This document shows, in pieces, positions 25,166 through 37,799 of a stretch of 64,000 nucleotides of DNA; position 1 is the first letter of the stretch, and every line of letters starts with the position of its first letter. The DNA is from Macrobrachium rosenbergii (taxonomy: Eukaryota > Arthropoda > Malacostraca > Decapoda > Palaemonidae), in the NCBI RefSeq assembly GCF_040412425.1, contig NC_089749.1, positions 34,370,570 through 34,434,569 of the forward strand, written 5' to 3'. The notes below the pieces were generated by a model, which had not been told where the DNA came from, did not search any database, and saw only the letters and a program-made list of their open reading frames with translations. The translations under genes were made by a program, and so were the position numbers.

Positions 25166-25347
25166 TGCAGAGTAGGGAGACAGGGATATTTAGTGTTACT
25201 TGGGGGAGTACAGGAGGGGCGAAGCCCCCGCGGCCGGATCAGGCACGGCGCCCTAAGGTTAGGAAGGTAATGTCTGGTTAGATCGAGAAATGGCATTCTG
25301 GGAAAGGCTAGGATTTCTCACGCCTACCCCTGTCTCCCTGCCCTGCA
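25166..25347. mobile_element. MITE-like element with 23-bp inverted repeats
   Basis: The terminal arms 25,166-25,188 and 25,325-25,347 match at about 20 of 23 positions and share GGGAGACAGGG. The interior is GC-rich and non-coding. Confidence 0.6.
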
Positions 25348-25438
25348 TCCACTCCCAGCTCAATCATTTGATAATAAGTCTAAAGGCCATGTTTCTTTTT
25401 GGGAGACATCAAGGGGCAAATGAGTTCTTATTTGTCTA

Positions 25439-25628
25439 AGGGCCTGTCCACACTAGTGGGCATGCCCACCGGGCACTTGCAGCTCTTTATATTTTCTCTC
25501 GCTTCTGAAGCAGTGTTACCAAACAATCGCATCGTTCTGGCTCCATACTCAGCCGGTCAGTATACTGGAACGGGTTATGGGAACAGTGTTTGCCCGTTGG
25601 GGAGTGCCCGCCAGTGCGGACAGGGCTT
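25439..25628. mobile_element. MITE-like element with long inverted repeats
   Basis: Arms of ~38 bp: the left starts AAGGGCCTGTCCACACTAG, the right reversed starts AAGCCCTGTCCGCACTGG. The GGGCCTGT-type end recalls several cut-and-paste families, but no clean target duplication was found, so the superfamily is left open. Confidence 0.6.
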
Positions 25629-26376
<748 letters not shown>

Positions 26377-26381
<5 letters not shown>

Positions 26382-28462
26382 CCTAACTTGTCTGAAGGTG
26401 TATAAATCAAATCCTAAACTACAAAAAATAGAATTTATTAAGTAAGCTTGATAACAAAACATGCAAAATGAATGAAGAAGGTAGTTACTAAATTCATTAA
26501 GTATTCCCCGAAATAAAGAGAAAAATGATGCAAGTCACATATGAAAGGTGGGGATTATTTTCTGTCTCCCGCCGTGTCTCTAAGGCAACCCCTATCTCAT
26601 GGAAGTATGTAACACATATTGATAACTTTTAAAGTCATTTCTGTCTCTGCTCCATTAAAACGACCAATTTTCCTATTGGCCATTTTAAATGCTTACTTAA
26701 ACAGGAGCATATATTCCCCAAACAATCACGACATTCCTGGGGAAAAACGGAACCATCACTATTAGACACCAGCTTACAGACACAAAAACACACGAGATAA
26801 AATGTTAAATGTCAAAAGGAGCAACCACTAAATAATAATAGTAACACTTGTAAGGGTTAGTAAGTTTAAAGTTTAACACTTACATTCCGCAGAGGGAATT
26901 CCAATTCCCTTGTGTCCCAGCGCACGTCCAGGCACTAATGATTCTCAACAAGGAATGAAAAAACCTCCACCAGAGTCCTCGCACCTTAGCAATTCTATAA
27001 CAAATGTATGCACGTATATTTCCGCTTCACCTCTGTCAAACCGATTATGTCCAGACCAAAAAGTTCCATGACTCAATAATGGAAAAATCCGTCACCGACA
27101 TGTGATGCTATATCTATGCGCCCTGTGAATCACTTTCGAGTCATCGGCCGTTCAGTTGCTGATCTCGCTCAGTAACCATGTGGACAGAATCTCCCTGGTT
27201 TCCAACCGGACGGACAAATGCTGGATCTCAAAAGTGATTGAACTCAAGGCGCTGAGTAAACGAACACATACCGCCACCTGCGAGGTCACTGGATACGACA
27301 AGCGTTGGTATGTTACGAATTACCTCCCCATATACATATTGTAACGGCTCATTTAACCGTTACCAAAAACACTTTTAAATTACCTTTCCAAGTATCCACA
27401 TAATTCCAATATGAAGTCCACAATAGGGTAGAATCATACCAAAACTCAGTATACAAAGTGCAAGAATGAATTGAAGGGGGGGGAGTAAACAAACACCAAG
27501 AAAAACCATAAATTTAATAAAAAAAACAGACAGAAATTACACCTGAACCTCTTGAATACATGGAATAAATGAACCACAATCACGCTTAATAATAATAACT
27601 CAACATACACATATACTAAATTAAGATAGAAAAATAAACACACTCAAACCAAATAAGGGGGTCCACAAAGAAGGAGGGAATCGTAAAGAATGAATATCCT
27701 AACGAGTTACAAGCTAATTTTCATAAAACCGAACTTGTCACTAATGAGCTTCTTGATAAGTCTTTAATATTCTCCTTGAAGAATACGGAAATCCTCTACG
27801 TCTGGAGGATTACAACAGGTGGTTAACTAACTCGGGCCCAGTCGAGCAGCCACAACAGAACCACAGCCGTGATCAATAAAATTCAAAGGCATCAAAACCT
27901 TACCATGGGATAGCGAGATCCCCCTGGCCTTATAACTGAGCCAGAGGTGGTGAGGTGAATCCGAAAGGTCCCCCAGATGGGTCATCCAAAGTGGTCTTCT
28001 AATTTGAAGAAAGCGGTAATCCAATATAAATCCTCAAGTTCTGAAGACTGGTGAAATTCACCAGCAGAGGCTGCAACCACCAAGAAGCAGGTCACGGTAA
28101 TTTTCTTCATCCAGAAAGCAAGGCAAAAATGTTCCGTATAAGAAAAGGTCCAGAGAACAGCAACCTGTTTCTCGAACAGGAAGCTACGAAGTCACCCCCT
28201 TTAACCACAGGGCAGGGAAAACACGCGAGCACACACAACCATACACACACACAACCTCCTTGAAAAGTAAACACAAGCGTTAATAACAAGCAAACAATTG
28301 TTATACTCAAGAGGAGGTCAATTGACAAGTGAAACTTAAAAAAACTAGGTTAAACAAATTAAATAAAAACTAAATTTAATAATAATACCTAATGAAAAAG
28401 GACCACGTAATGACAATATATATGTGTATATACATATATGTGTGTGTATTATGTATACGCAC

Positions 28463-28464
<2 letters not shown>
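26377..28464. other. Unannotated DNA, A-rich
   Basis: No supportable gene. A perfect 7-bp dyad GTAACGG/CCGTTAC with a short loop lies at 27,341-27,363. The 27,345-28,400 stretch resembles repeat family A in base composition, but I could not align it. Confidence 0.4.

Positions 28465-28500
<36 letters not shown>
28465..28500. repeat. (TA)n microsatellite
   Basis: About 36 bp of TA repeats. Confidence 0.95.
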
Positions 28501-28501
<1 letters not shown>

Positions 28502-28731
28502 CAACAATGACATACTATGAGTTTAGCAAAGAAATGCTCAAAAAGATTACAAGATTCGCAAAGGATTATGGAAGTGGTCTTCCATTATAGAGAGCCTAGA
28601 TAAGAAAATAATCGAACTTACAGACTTCAGCGTCATGAAAGAAGCGCCATCCAAATAAAACATTTAATCCCCAGCTTGGTATGTCTTACACTCTTTTAGT
28701 CCACCATACTGGGTCTCTAGTTACAAAATTA

Positions 28732-28818
<87 letters not shown>
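28732..28818. repeat. (TA)n microsatellite
   Basis: About 85 bp of TA repeats, directly abutting family A copy 2. Confidence 0.97.
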
Positions 28819-28819
<1 letters not shown>

Positions 28820-28821
<2 letters not shown>

Positions 28822-29152
28822 CACGATGTGTTCCAAGTACCTGGTTATTACACATCTAATCACAGAATTCAAAAATTTACCTCATTTCAGCCAGATACCT
28901 GAGCCCTGATAACAATAAAAATTACGACTGAGTACTCTTAGGGTAACAGTGATCCCTTAAAAAGCTCATTAATCATATGAAAAATAAAACTAAGTTTATC
29001 AAAACAAGTGTGAGGTATCAACAATTAAACAAGAAATATACTAGAGTGAAAGGGCATCACTCCATCAAACAGCTTGAACTGTTTTCCTGGTCTTAATTTA
29101 CTTCAGCAAAACTAAAGGAACAAAACTTGTTTATCACTTTGCCATATGAACA
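28820..29152 (+). repeat. Repeat family A copy 2, left part
   Basis: Contains TACCTGGTTATTACACA and CAGATACCTGA-type blocks in the same order as 11,268 onward. Interrupted at 29,152/29,153 by Gypsy-5; the copy resumes at 32,428. Confidence 0.65.
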
Positions 29153-29468
29153 TGTAAAGATGTCAGACGTCTCTTTGTTTTCGCATCGATCACATCATGC
29201 ATTGCATTTCTTAATATGTCAAGACTCTCATGAAAATATTCATGAGTAGAATTTTCTGGCCTTTCTGCCGATATGTATTTCATCACTGTACATTTATTAT
29301 GTCTCTCAAAATTGCCATTTGTTTGTCTGTCAACAAACATAAATTGCTCAGAGTGTGGATCACGGCGATCAGAGGTCGGGAACCACATTTCCATCTGCAC
29401 TCTGCCATGTATACCTGCGCTCAGGTAATATATAATTTAATACCCAGTTGACCTTTCTTGTCCTCACA
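29153..29468 (+). repeat. 5' LTR of Gypsy-5
   Basis: Starts TGTAAAG and ends CTCACA; pairs with 32,114-32,427 with scattered substitutions. AC separates it from the primer-binding site. Confidence 0.92.
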
Positions 29469-29513
29469 ACTGGTGACCCAAGGAGTGACTGTAAACACAG
29501 CGGTTTTGACTTC

Positions 29514-29645
29514 ACCATTAACGGATTCACTATGGCCACTTTACCTTCAGAGAGCCTTTAACGAAACCACATGGCAACAAAAGTCTAGGCCTTTGAAAGC
29601 TCCTTCCTCGGAGAACACCCATGCCACTAGCGGACTAATTATGGC
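29514..29645 (+). other. Leader dyad motifs in Gypsy-5
   Basis: Copies at 29,514-29,536 and 29,623-29,645. The second reads GCCACTAGCGGACTAATTAT then GGC, with CTAG/ATTAG-type arms round a CGGA loop. Confidence 0.6.
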
Positions 29646-29791
29646 GTACCTCTTCAGGTAGGTTCTGGATTGCTCAAACAGATTGGCCCCGCCATTTACA
29701 ATTCACTTTGCCCGTACACAGAAGTCATTAATGGCTGAGGGAGGTGGCACCGAAGTTTGCGCCCTGCCGAAAGACTTTCAAGGACAAGACC

Positions 29792-30426
29792 TGTAAGAGC
29801 CCCGACGCTGCCTCTTCCAAACACGTGTGTGTGTTCGTGTGTTCGTCAATCGTCATCATTGAAGTGGACAGGACAAAGCCAGCGTCTCGTTTTCTTTCTC
29901 TACAGGAACGCGATTTCAACCATACAATATTTCCGTCTGTTTCTCCCTAAGCATTGTTGTCTTAATGTATGTACAATCACCACTACTTGCATTGCCATGC
30001 AAGCATTCTAATCATGTACTCATAATGTTCCAACGAATCTTCTGTATCAAACTGTGTGTATGTTTGTTTGTGAAGACGCCAAAGGTCTCTCCATTTCACA
30101 TTTATTATGCTATTGCATTGTATCCATTAATCTGTCTTGAATCTCATGCAATTGGCCATATGTAGAATTTCCTGGCCTTTCCACTGATGTATGTTTCATC
30201 ACCATATGTTAATCATGTCTCTTGATATCGCCATCTGTTTGTCTGCCGACAAACACAGATGTCTGAACCTTTTATCTCTGTTTTACCTGTCCGTGTGTAG
30301 ACGCTACATTACCGCTCGCACGCGTCAATAACATCTTCGAAGATTCTGTACATTTATCTCAGTAAGGAACTACCAATAAACCAGTAAACACCCAGCCAGT
30401 ATGTCACTCATATCCCAGTCCTTACA
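29792..30426 (+). repeat. 5' LTR of the nested element
   Basis: Starts TGTAAGAGCCC and ends CTTACA; near-identical to 30,982-31,618. Confidence 0.95.
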
Positions 30427-30554
30427 CTGGTGACCCCGGAGTGACCCGAAGGGCCCGGCCGACCCAAGATGACGACCCACGCGCCGATAGACCCTTCGCT
30501 GCCTAGCTGTTTCCCGCCGTTCCTGAGTTCTCAGTAGAAGTCCGACCCTCCGAG

Positions 30555-30833
30555 ATGACCCACTCCACCACCGGAGCCCTGGATGCCTCCTCCAGGGAAC
30601 CTGAAGCCGCCCCCGCACTTATACTGGACAAGCTGACCAACGAAGGACCAGCCACGTCATCCTTCAGCCTGCTGCCGCCCCTCTCGAGCTGGCTAACAAG
30701 GATCAGCCGCCGTCATCCTTCAGCCCTCGAGCCGGCCACCGAAGGATCATCCGACGTCACCCTTCAACCAGCTCCCGTCCTCCTTGAGCTCCTGCTGGCC
30801 GGTGCCGCCCTTCAGCCTCCTACCCGCCCCTAG
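30555..30833 (+). pseudogene. Gag N-terminus-like frame in the nested element
   Basis: A 92-codon open frame beginning in the leader region, rich in Pro, Ala, Ser and Leu, with imperfect internal repeats (EGPATSSF/EGSSDVTL and LEL/LELLLAG blocks). It has no capsid motif and no zinc knuckle. Its position right after the leader matches where gag starts in the other Gypsy elements, so it may be the retained 5' end of a deleted gag. It is also compatible with a non-coding spacer that happens to be open. Confidence 0.35.
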
Positions 30834-30908
30834 CCTAAGCCCTTCGAGCCACCTACAATTGTCGGCAAGACAATTTCCGCATCGATGCCTTGCTTGTGGG
30901 GGGAACAT

Positions 30909-30948
30909 TGTAAGAGCCCGTCGCCCCGACGCCGTCTCTTCCAAACAA
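30909..30948 (+). repeat. Extra LTR-head fragment inside the nested element
   Basis: TGTAAGAGCCCGTCGCCCC... matches the first ~40 bp of the element's own LTR (with a small internal duplication) and lies just upstream of the polypurine tract. It is a third, partial LTR start. Confidence 0.7.
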
Positions 30949-30981
30949 TCAGATGTTACACACGTCTTGGGGGAGAGTACT

Positions 30982-31618
30982 TGTAAGAGCCCCGACGCTG
31001 CCTCTTCCAAACACGTGTGTGTGTTCGTGTGTTCGTCAATCGTCATCATTGAAGTGGACAGGACAAAGCCAGCGTCTCGTTTTCTTTCTCTACAGGAACG
31101 CGATTTCAACCATACAATATTTCCGTCTGTTTCTCCCTAAGCATTGTTGTCTTAATGTATGTACAATCACCACTACTTGCATTGCCATGCAAGCATTCTA
31201 ATCATGTACTCATAATGTTCCAACGAATCTTCTGTATCAAACTGTGTGTATGTTTCTGTTTGTGAAGACGCCAAAGGTCTCTCCATTTCACATTTATTAT
31301 GCTATTGCATTGTATCCATTAATCTGTCTTGAATCTCATGCAATTGGCCATATGTAGAATTTCCTGGCCTTTCCACTGATGTATGTTTTATCACCGTATG
31401 TTAATCATGTCTCTTGATATCGCCATCTGTTTGTCTGCCGACAAACACAGATGTCTGAACCTTTTATCTCTGTTTTACCTGTCCGTGTGTAGACGCTACA
31501 TTACCGCTCGCACGCGTCAATAACATCTTCGAAGATTCTGTACATTTATCTCAGTAAGGAACTACCAATAAACCAGTAAACACCCAGCCAGTATGTCACT
31601 CATATCCCAGTCCTTACA
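30982..31618 (+). repeat. 3' LTR of the nested element
   Basis: Direct repeat of 29,792-30,426, followed by the GACC duplication. Confidence 0.95.
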
Positions 31619-32113
31619 GACCCACCTCTACAGCCCGGGGGGCCTGGGTACCTGCACCCATGTCTTCATCAGGATCGACACCAACCGCCCACCCTTAACC
31701 AGACCGTACAGGGGCCCATACCGTGTCATCAGCAGATCATCCAAGGCCTATCTCATCAACATCCACGGGCATGAAGATTGGGTTACTTTCGACTGGCTGA
31801 AACCAGCTTTCCTGTTAGACAGCAAAACTCGAGAGGAAACCGCCAGGCGCCCCAGAATTCCTACATAAAACGTGGCTGCAGATGACCTTGTCGCCATCCC
31901 AAAACGGGGTAGAGGATGTCCCAAGGGCTGCACTAAGGCAGTCATCCACTTGGCTAAGACGCCAGGCGATTCAGCAGTCGAAGCCACCCGATGTCCATAG
32001 GTATCAAGAACTCGGGGCCAGCTCCTGCTCCCAAAGTGATTCCTTGATTGATTTTATTTTTAGATGTCTTCCAATCATTACTTTTGTAATTATTGTCTTG
32101 GGGGGGGAGTACT

Positions 32114-32427
32114 TGTAAAGACGTCAGACTCTGTTCGTTTTCGCATCAATTACGTCATGCATTGCATTTCTTAATATGTCAAGACTCTCATGTAAATATT
32201 CAAGTGTAGAGTTTCTGGCCTTGCAGCCGATATGTATTTCATCATTGTACATTTATTATGTCGCTCAAAATTGCCATTTGTTTGTCTGTCAACAAACACA
32301 AATTGCTCAGAGTGTGGGTCATGGCGATCGGAGGTCGGGCATCACATTTCCGTCCTCACTTTGCCATGTATACCTTAACTCAGGTAATAAATAATTTAAT
32401 TCCCAGTTGACCTTTCTTGTCCTCACA
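32114..32427 (+). repeat. 3' LTR of Gypsy-5
   Basis: Preceded by a run of eight G followed by AGTAC; ends CTCACA and runs into a short CA tract. Confidence 0.92.
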
Positions 32428-33080
32428 CACACACACACAATCAATCCTATTCGCTAGCAGTCAATAAATGAAACACTGTTTTTAAAAATGTTAAATTTAT
32501 TTTTTAAACTCAAAATTTATAATTAGAATTCACAATTTGAAAAATTTACTATTACTTGAAAACAACACAAAATTTAATTAATTCTTTAGTTAAATTATTA
32601 AATAAAACTAAATCACAAAACTTTAATTTATCAAGAAATTAAATTAACCAAGCAAAATTAAAACTGTCAAGAATTAATCAAGATTTGAAAAGAAAATCTT
32701 AGTAAATGAAAATTAAATCAAATATGCAAAGTTAAATTATCAAGAAATATTTAAAATGTTAAGTAAATAAATGTTAAATCACCAAAAAATAAAGTGTGAA
32801 AAATCAAGACATTGCAAACACAAGAACACACAAAAATACACAAAAGATTTATCAATAATAATTTCACTAAAGTAATAAGTAAAATTCACTTTACCTTACA
32901 CAAGCTTGTGAAAACTTCCACAAAATCACTTGAAATGCAGCTGCTTTAGATTCAAAAAACACACTTTTTTGTATGGCGCTGTTACAAAATATATACACTT
33001 TTCCTACATTCAGATCTCAAAAGCTAAGTTTAATATCAATGACCACAAATATTTTATGTTAAAATTTCTCTCTTTTGAAG
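32428..33080 (+). repeat. Repeat family A copy 2, right part
   Basis: AT-rich, with TCACAAAACTTTAATTTAT and an ATGAAAC(A/G)CTGT(G)TTTTAAAAA-like block shared with 11,600-11,780. Ends near a GA microsatellite (33,083-33,113). Confidence 0.6.
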
Positions 33081-34743
<1,663 letters not shown>

Positions 34744-35242
34744 CTGGAGGATCTACCTCCAGTGAGGGCTTTGGCACTGGCCTCGTCCCAGAAACTGCCC
34801 TGGAGGATCTACCTCCAGTGAGGGCTTTGGCACTGGCCTCGTCCCAGAAACTGCCCTGGAGGATCTACCTCCAGTGAGGGCTTTGGCACTGGCCTCGTCC
34901 CAGAAAAACTGCCCTGGAGGATCTACCTCCAGTGAGGGCTTTGGCACTGGCCTCGTCCCAGAAACTGCCCTGGAGGATCTACCTCCAGTGAGGGCTTCTG
35001 GCACTGGCCTCGTCCCAGAAACTGCCCTGGAGGATCTACCTCCAGTGAGGGCTTTGGCACTGGCCTCGTCCCAGAAACTGCCCTGGAGGATCTACCTCCA
35101 GTGAGGGCTTTTGGCACTGGCCTCGTCCCAGAAACTGCCCTGGAGGATCTACCTCCAGTGAGGGCTTTGGCACTGGCCTCGTCCCAGAAACTGCCCTGGA
35201 GGATCTACCTCCAGTGAGCACTGGCCTCGTCCCAGAAACTGC
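34744..35242 (+). repeat. 56-bp GC-rich minisatellite, eight copies plus a partial
   Basis: Units start at 34,744, 34,800, 34,856, 34,914, 34,970, 35,027, 35,083 and 35,140, with a shortened last unit at 35,196. Spacing is 56-58 bp. Units are almost identical and differ mainly by 1-2-bp indels. Each carries CTGGAGG-ATCTA-CCTCCAG, a perfect 7-bp hairpin. The array is open for long stretches on both strands, but the 56-bp period is not a multiple of three, so the frames are not real coding. Confidence 0.95.
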
Positions 35243-35767
35243 AAATGAGTATATGCTCCGAGTAAGTTGGGAACTGAGTCTAGATTTTGTTGCCTCGGTA
35301 AGGAAACAATCTTATGCGGTTGATATATGTCTGAGACTTTTTTTCTGTCATAAACAAAAAATATGTTATGTATGGGTAGTGTGCATATTGATAAATCTTA
35401 ATCAACGGAGTAAAATAACTGTGGTAACTAAGAATGTCAGTTGAACAGATTACCATTTCTGAAATTCTGTCTTCGTTTTGAAAATAAAATGGATAAATTA
35501 TATGAGAGATATTACACACAATATTAAAGTTAACTTTGCAATGAATTTATGTAAATGGAAGAATTCTTAAAAGGAAGAAAAATTATAAGAAAATTTGCCT
35601 CACTAAAATAATACTTATAGTACACCTACATAATTACATCCACTACAAAACTTGTTGATAAAAAGTACTGATGTTGGAAAGGACAAAGACGAACACAGAG
35701 TAGAATTTAGTCCAAAGTGAACCTTCTGGTTTTAAGTTTTGAATGCTCAACAGTCTTATTTTCACAG
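35243..35767. other. Unannotated DNA
   Basis: No feature except a pyrimidine-rich tract just before the candidate exon. Confidence 0.4.
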
Positions 35768-35866
35768 GATGCAAAGGAAGGAATTCATAAGAAAACATGG
35801 GAGTCATTCAACCACAAGGAAATGTCGAGGAGTTACGTAGCAGCAACTGCCAAAGGAATCCAGAGG
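35768..35866 (+). CDS. Candidate internal coding exon of an unknown host gene
   Basis: A 99-bp segment bounded by a pyrimidine-rich acceptor ending TTTTCACAG and a consensus donor GTAAGT at 35,867. Exactly 33 codons are open in one frame with phase 0 at both ends. The translation is polar and basic, beginning DAKEGIHKKTWESFNHKEMS and ending GIQR, without low complexity. I do not recognise the family, and no neighbouring exon was found with confidence; the basic frame at about 36,840-37,001 is a possible but weak terminal exon. It could be a chance open segment, as one 99-bp open frame between splice-like signals is not rare in 64 kb. Confidence 0.33.
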
Positions 35867-36267
35867 GTAAGTAAATACGCATGATACAGTAATTTGACCA
35901 TTGCATTATTACTGTAAAGACAATATATTTTGAAATATATTGTCCTGCCCAGATAAGTCTAAAGGTATGCCCGTCCATACTGCAGTAAAACATGCCTACT
36001 TATTATTAAATGGGTCAATGAAAATATTTCTAATTACTTCGCCATAAAACGACGAACACTTCATAACAAATTTTGGACACTTCTACACGTTTTATTCTTT
36101 TAGAGGTTCTATAAAGGAAGTACCGGTATGTGTTCATTGGTCCCAAAACCTTGTCAGAAAGCTTGGCAATGAGGCTTGGAAAACAAGTATTTCACTTCGG
36201 CCGGAGCACTTTTACCCTGTGGGGGTGGGCATGGCTTGCAAACTGGGGGCACCTCATATTGATGTGT

Positions 36268-36725
36268 TTAGCAGTCAGTAAGTAAATCATTACTGTGGGA
36301 GATATTTCTTAGAAGTCAGTAAGTAAAACATAACTGTAGCATATTACTATGGCAGATTTTTTTTTCAGCAAAAAAGTAAGTAAAATATTTACATGGCAGA
36401 CATTTTCTTTGCAGTCAATGAGTGAAACATTATTATGGGAGATTTTTTTTGCAACCAGTTTTTAAAATATACTATGGAAGATCATTTCTTAGCAGTCGGT
36501 AAGTAAAAGTAGTACTATTGCAAATATTTTTTTAGCAGTTAGTTTGTGAACTATACTATGGCAGATATTTTCGTAGCAGTCAGTGAGAGCAACATTACTA
36601 AAGTATATATTATCCTAGCCGGCAGTGAGTATAAATATTACTATGGCATAAATTTTCTTATTAGTCAGTAAGTAAAACATTACTATGGCAGAAGTAAGTA
36701 AAACATTACTGTGGCAGATATTTCA
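36268..36725. repeat. Degenerate tandem array, about 50-60-bp unit
   Basis: Eight or more diverged units with CAGTCAGTAAGTAAAACATTACTATGGCAGATATTTT-type sequence. Repeated GTAAGT words here are part of the unit, not splice donors. Confidence 0.7.
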
Positions 36726-36805
36726 AGATATGAATGTAATATAGATCAGTCTTAAAATATTGCAAATATAAACAATATTAAGGTTTCTCTGACCTAATAT
36801 ATCTG

Positions 36806-37001
36806 TTTGACGCTTATGAAATCTTGGCGTGCTGAGGATGGACGAAGGGGGACTTGTCATCAAGTGGAGAGACGACGAAACCCGAGAGATTTCTCTGCCA
36901 TAACCAGAAGAAGAAGACTCGAGAGCCTCGCCGCCCACGCTCAACCAGTTGCAAGTGACTTCTTTCTGCTCGAGGCTTTCAAGACCTGTGTCAGTTTGTG
37001 A
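36806..37001 (+). other. Basic 64-codon frame of unclear status
   Basis: GC-richer than its surroundings. It encodes an Arg-rich stretch (RRRNPRDF ... RRRRLESLAAH) and ends in TGA just before the decapod repeat. It could be a terminal exon of a host gene with the repeat in its 3' UTR, or chance. No motif recognised. Confidence 0.2.
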
Positions 37002-37014
37002 TGACTATTTTTTT

Positions 37015-37370
37015 AGTTTTCTGAAAAGAAAACTATTGTGCCGGCTGTGTCTGTCACTTCGCACTTTTTCTGTTCGCCCTCAGATCTTAAAAGTTACTGA
37101 GGCTAGAGGCTGCGAATTGGTATGCTGATCATCCACCCTCCAATCATCAAACACCAAATTGCAGCCCTCTAGCCTCAGTAGTTTTTATTTTATTTAAAGT
37201 TAAAGTTAGCCATAATTATGCTTCTGACAACGATATACGGGCCGTGGTCAAAGTTTCATGGGCCGCGGCTCATACAGCATTATACCGAGACCACCGAAAG
37301 ATAGATTTATTTTCGGTGGCCTTGATTGTACGCTGTAGCAGCTGTATGGCATTTTTTACTTGTTTCCATT
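37015..37370 (+). mobile_element. Decapod-type dispersed repeat
   Basis: Non-coding ~350-bp repeat with GAGGCTAGAGGCTGC ... GCAGCCCTCTAGCCTC (an inverted pair at about 37,099-37,113 and 37,162-37,177) and CGAAAGATAGATTTATTTTCGGTGG near the end. From memory this sequence is common in decapod crustacean genomes and UTRs. The inner inverted pair suggests a foldback DNA element; no transposase. Confidence 0.6.
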
Positions 37371-37592
37371 CTTGCTGCAACAGTTAATATGGGAGGTTTC
37401 TGCTTTGTCTAACAGGATCTAGTTGTTCCGATGAAAATTCCTGTGGTGAACAGAGAGTTTGTGACAGTCTTTTAACTTTTATTTCCTAGGTGGTCCTAGG
37501 ACAGTTCTTGGCTATATATTTAGGAGATAATTCATTAATGGTCTAATTGTCACTGGGATGATTCAGTAGTATCTTTTTATCTTTTTATCATA

Positions 37593-37593
<1 letters not shown>

Positions 37594-37669
<76 letters not shown>
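37594..37669. repeat. (TA)n microsatellite
   Basis: About 75 bp of TA repeats. Confidence 0.97.
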
Positions 37670-37673
<4 letters not shown>

Positions 37674-37757
37674 CACACAGTTTAGTGTAAGGAGTCAGAA
37701 TCAATCCATATTAATAATCATCAATAAAGGGAAGAGGGCACATACACACAGATTACG

Positions 37758-37789
37758 TTTCGTAATTATCCATTTAATTACATCGTCAG
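37758..37789 (-). ncRNA. Hammerhead-ribozyme-like core
   Basis: On the minus strand: CTGACGA, then a perfect 6-bp stem GTAATT/AATTAC with an 8-nt loop, then GAAAC. This fits CUGANGA-stem II-GAAA. Helices I and III are not obvious. No Penelope protein remains beside it, but the downstream A-rich 37,800-38,000 layout resembles that beside the 43,324-43,348 motif. Confidence 0.5.
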
Positions 37790-37799
37790 GGCTGTTGAA

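Larger units (their letters stand above)
29792..31618 (+). mobile_element. Young non-autonomous LTR element nested in Gypsy-5
   Basis: A 1.83-kb element with 635-637-bp LTRs and a ~555-bp interior, flanked by a perfect 4-bp duplication GACC (29,788-29,791 and 31,619-31,622). The LTRs differ by two substitutions and one 2-bp indel by eye, so it inserted very recently. It has a primer-binding site (TGGTGACCCCGGAG at 30,428) and a polypurine tract (TTGGGGGAGAG, about 30,967-30,977), but no gag-pol beyond a short Pro-rich frame. It must have been moved by proteins of another element. Size and layout are like a TRIM/LARD-type derivative of a Gypsy parent. Confidence 0.92.
29732..31868 (+). pseudogene. 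pol: Gypsy-5 integrase C-terminal remnant, split by insertion
   Basis: The coding remnant starts at the deletion junction about 29,732 (KFAPCRKTFKD in one frame), is interrupted after GACC at 29,791 by the 1.8-kb nested LTR element, and resumes at 31,623, ending at a stop at 31,866-31,868. The resumed part contains THVFIRIDTNRPPLTRPY and HEDWVTFDWLKPAFL, homologous to the integrase C-terminal domain in Gypsy-1 and Gypsy-2. No zinc finger or DDE core is present. Any product would be a short DNA-binding-like tail with no catalytic function. Confidence 0.8.
29153..32427 (+). mobile_element. Gypsy-5: internally deleted Gypsy element carrying a nested insertion
   Basis: LTRs at 29,153-29,468 and 32,114-32,427, a primer-binding site at 29,471 (TGGTGACCCAAGGAG), a short leader, then directly the C-terminal integrase coding region, a 3' UTR, a G-rich polypurine tract (about 32,098-32,110) and the 3' LTR. 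Gag, protease, RT, RNase H and the integrase catalytic core are absent, so it is a non-autonomous deletion derivative. LTR and leader resemble Gypsy-4. It sits in repeat family A, and was itself hit by the 1.8-kb element at 29,792-31,618. A clean target duplication is not visible: the left flank is AACA and the right flank is a CA run. Confidence 0.9.

Noticed and set aside
29744..30011. Repeated frames at 29,744-30,011 and 30,784-31,201 that look like a duplicated gene
   Set aside because: They are translations of the two LTRs of the nested element.
34753..35221. Long overlapping open frames on both strands through the minisatellite
   Set aside because: They arise from a GC-rich 56-bp repeat; the period is not a multiple of three, and indels between units shift the frame.
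36280..36700. Multiple GTAAGT splice-donor-like sites
   Set aside because: They belong to the repeated unit of a degenerate tandem array.
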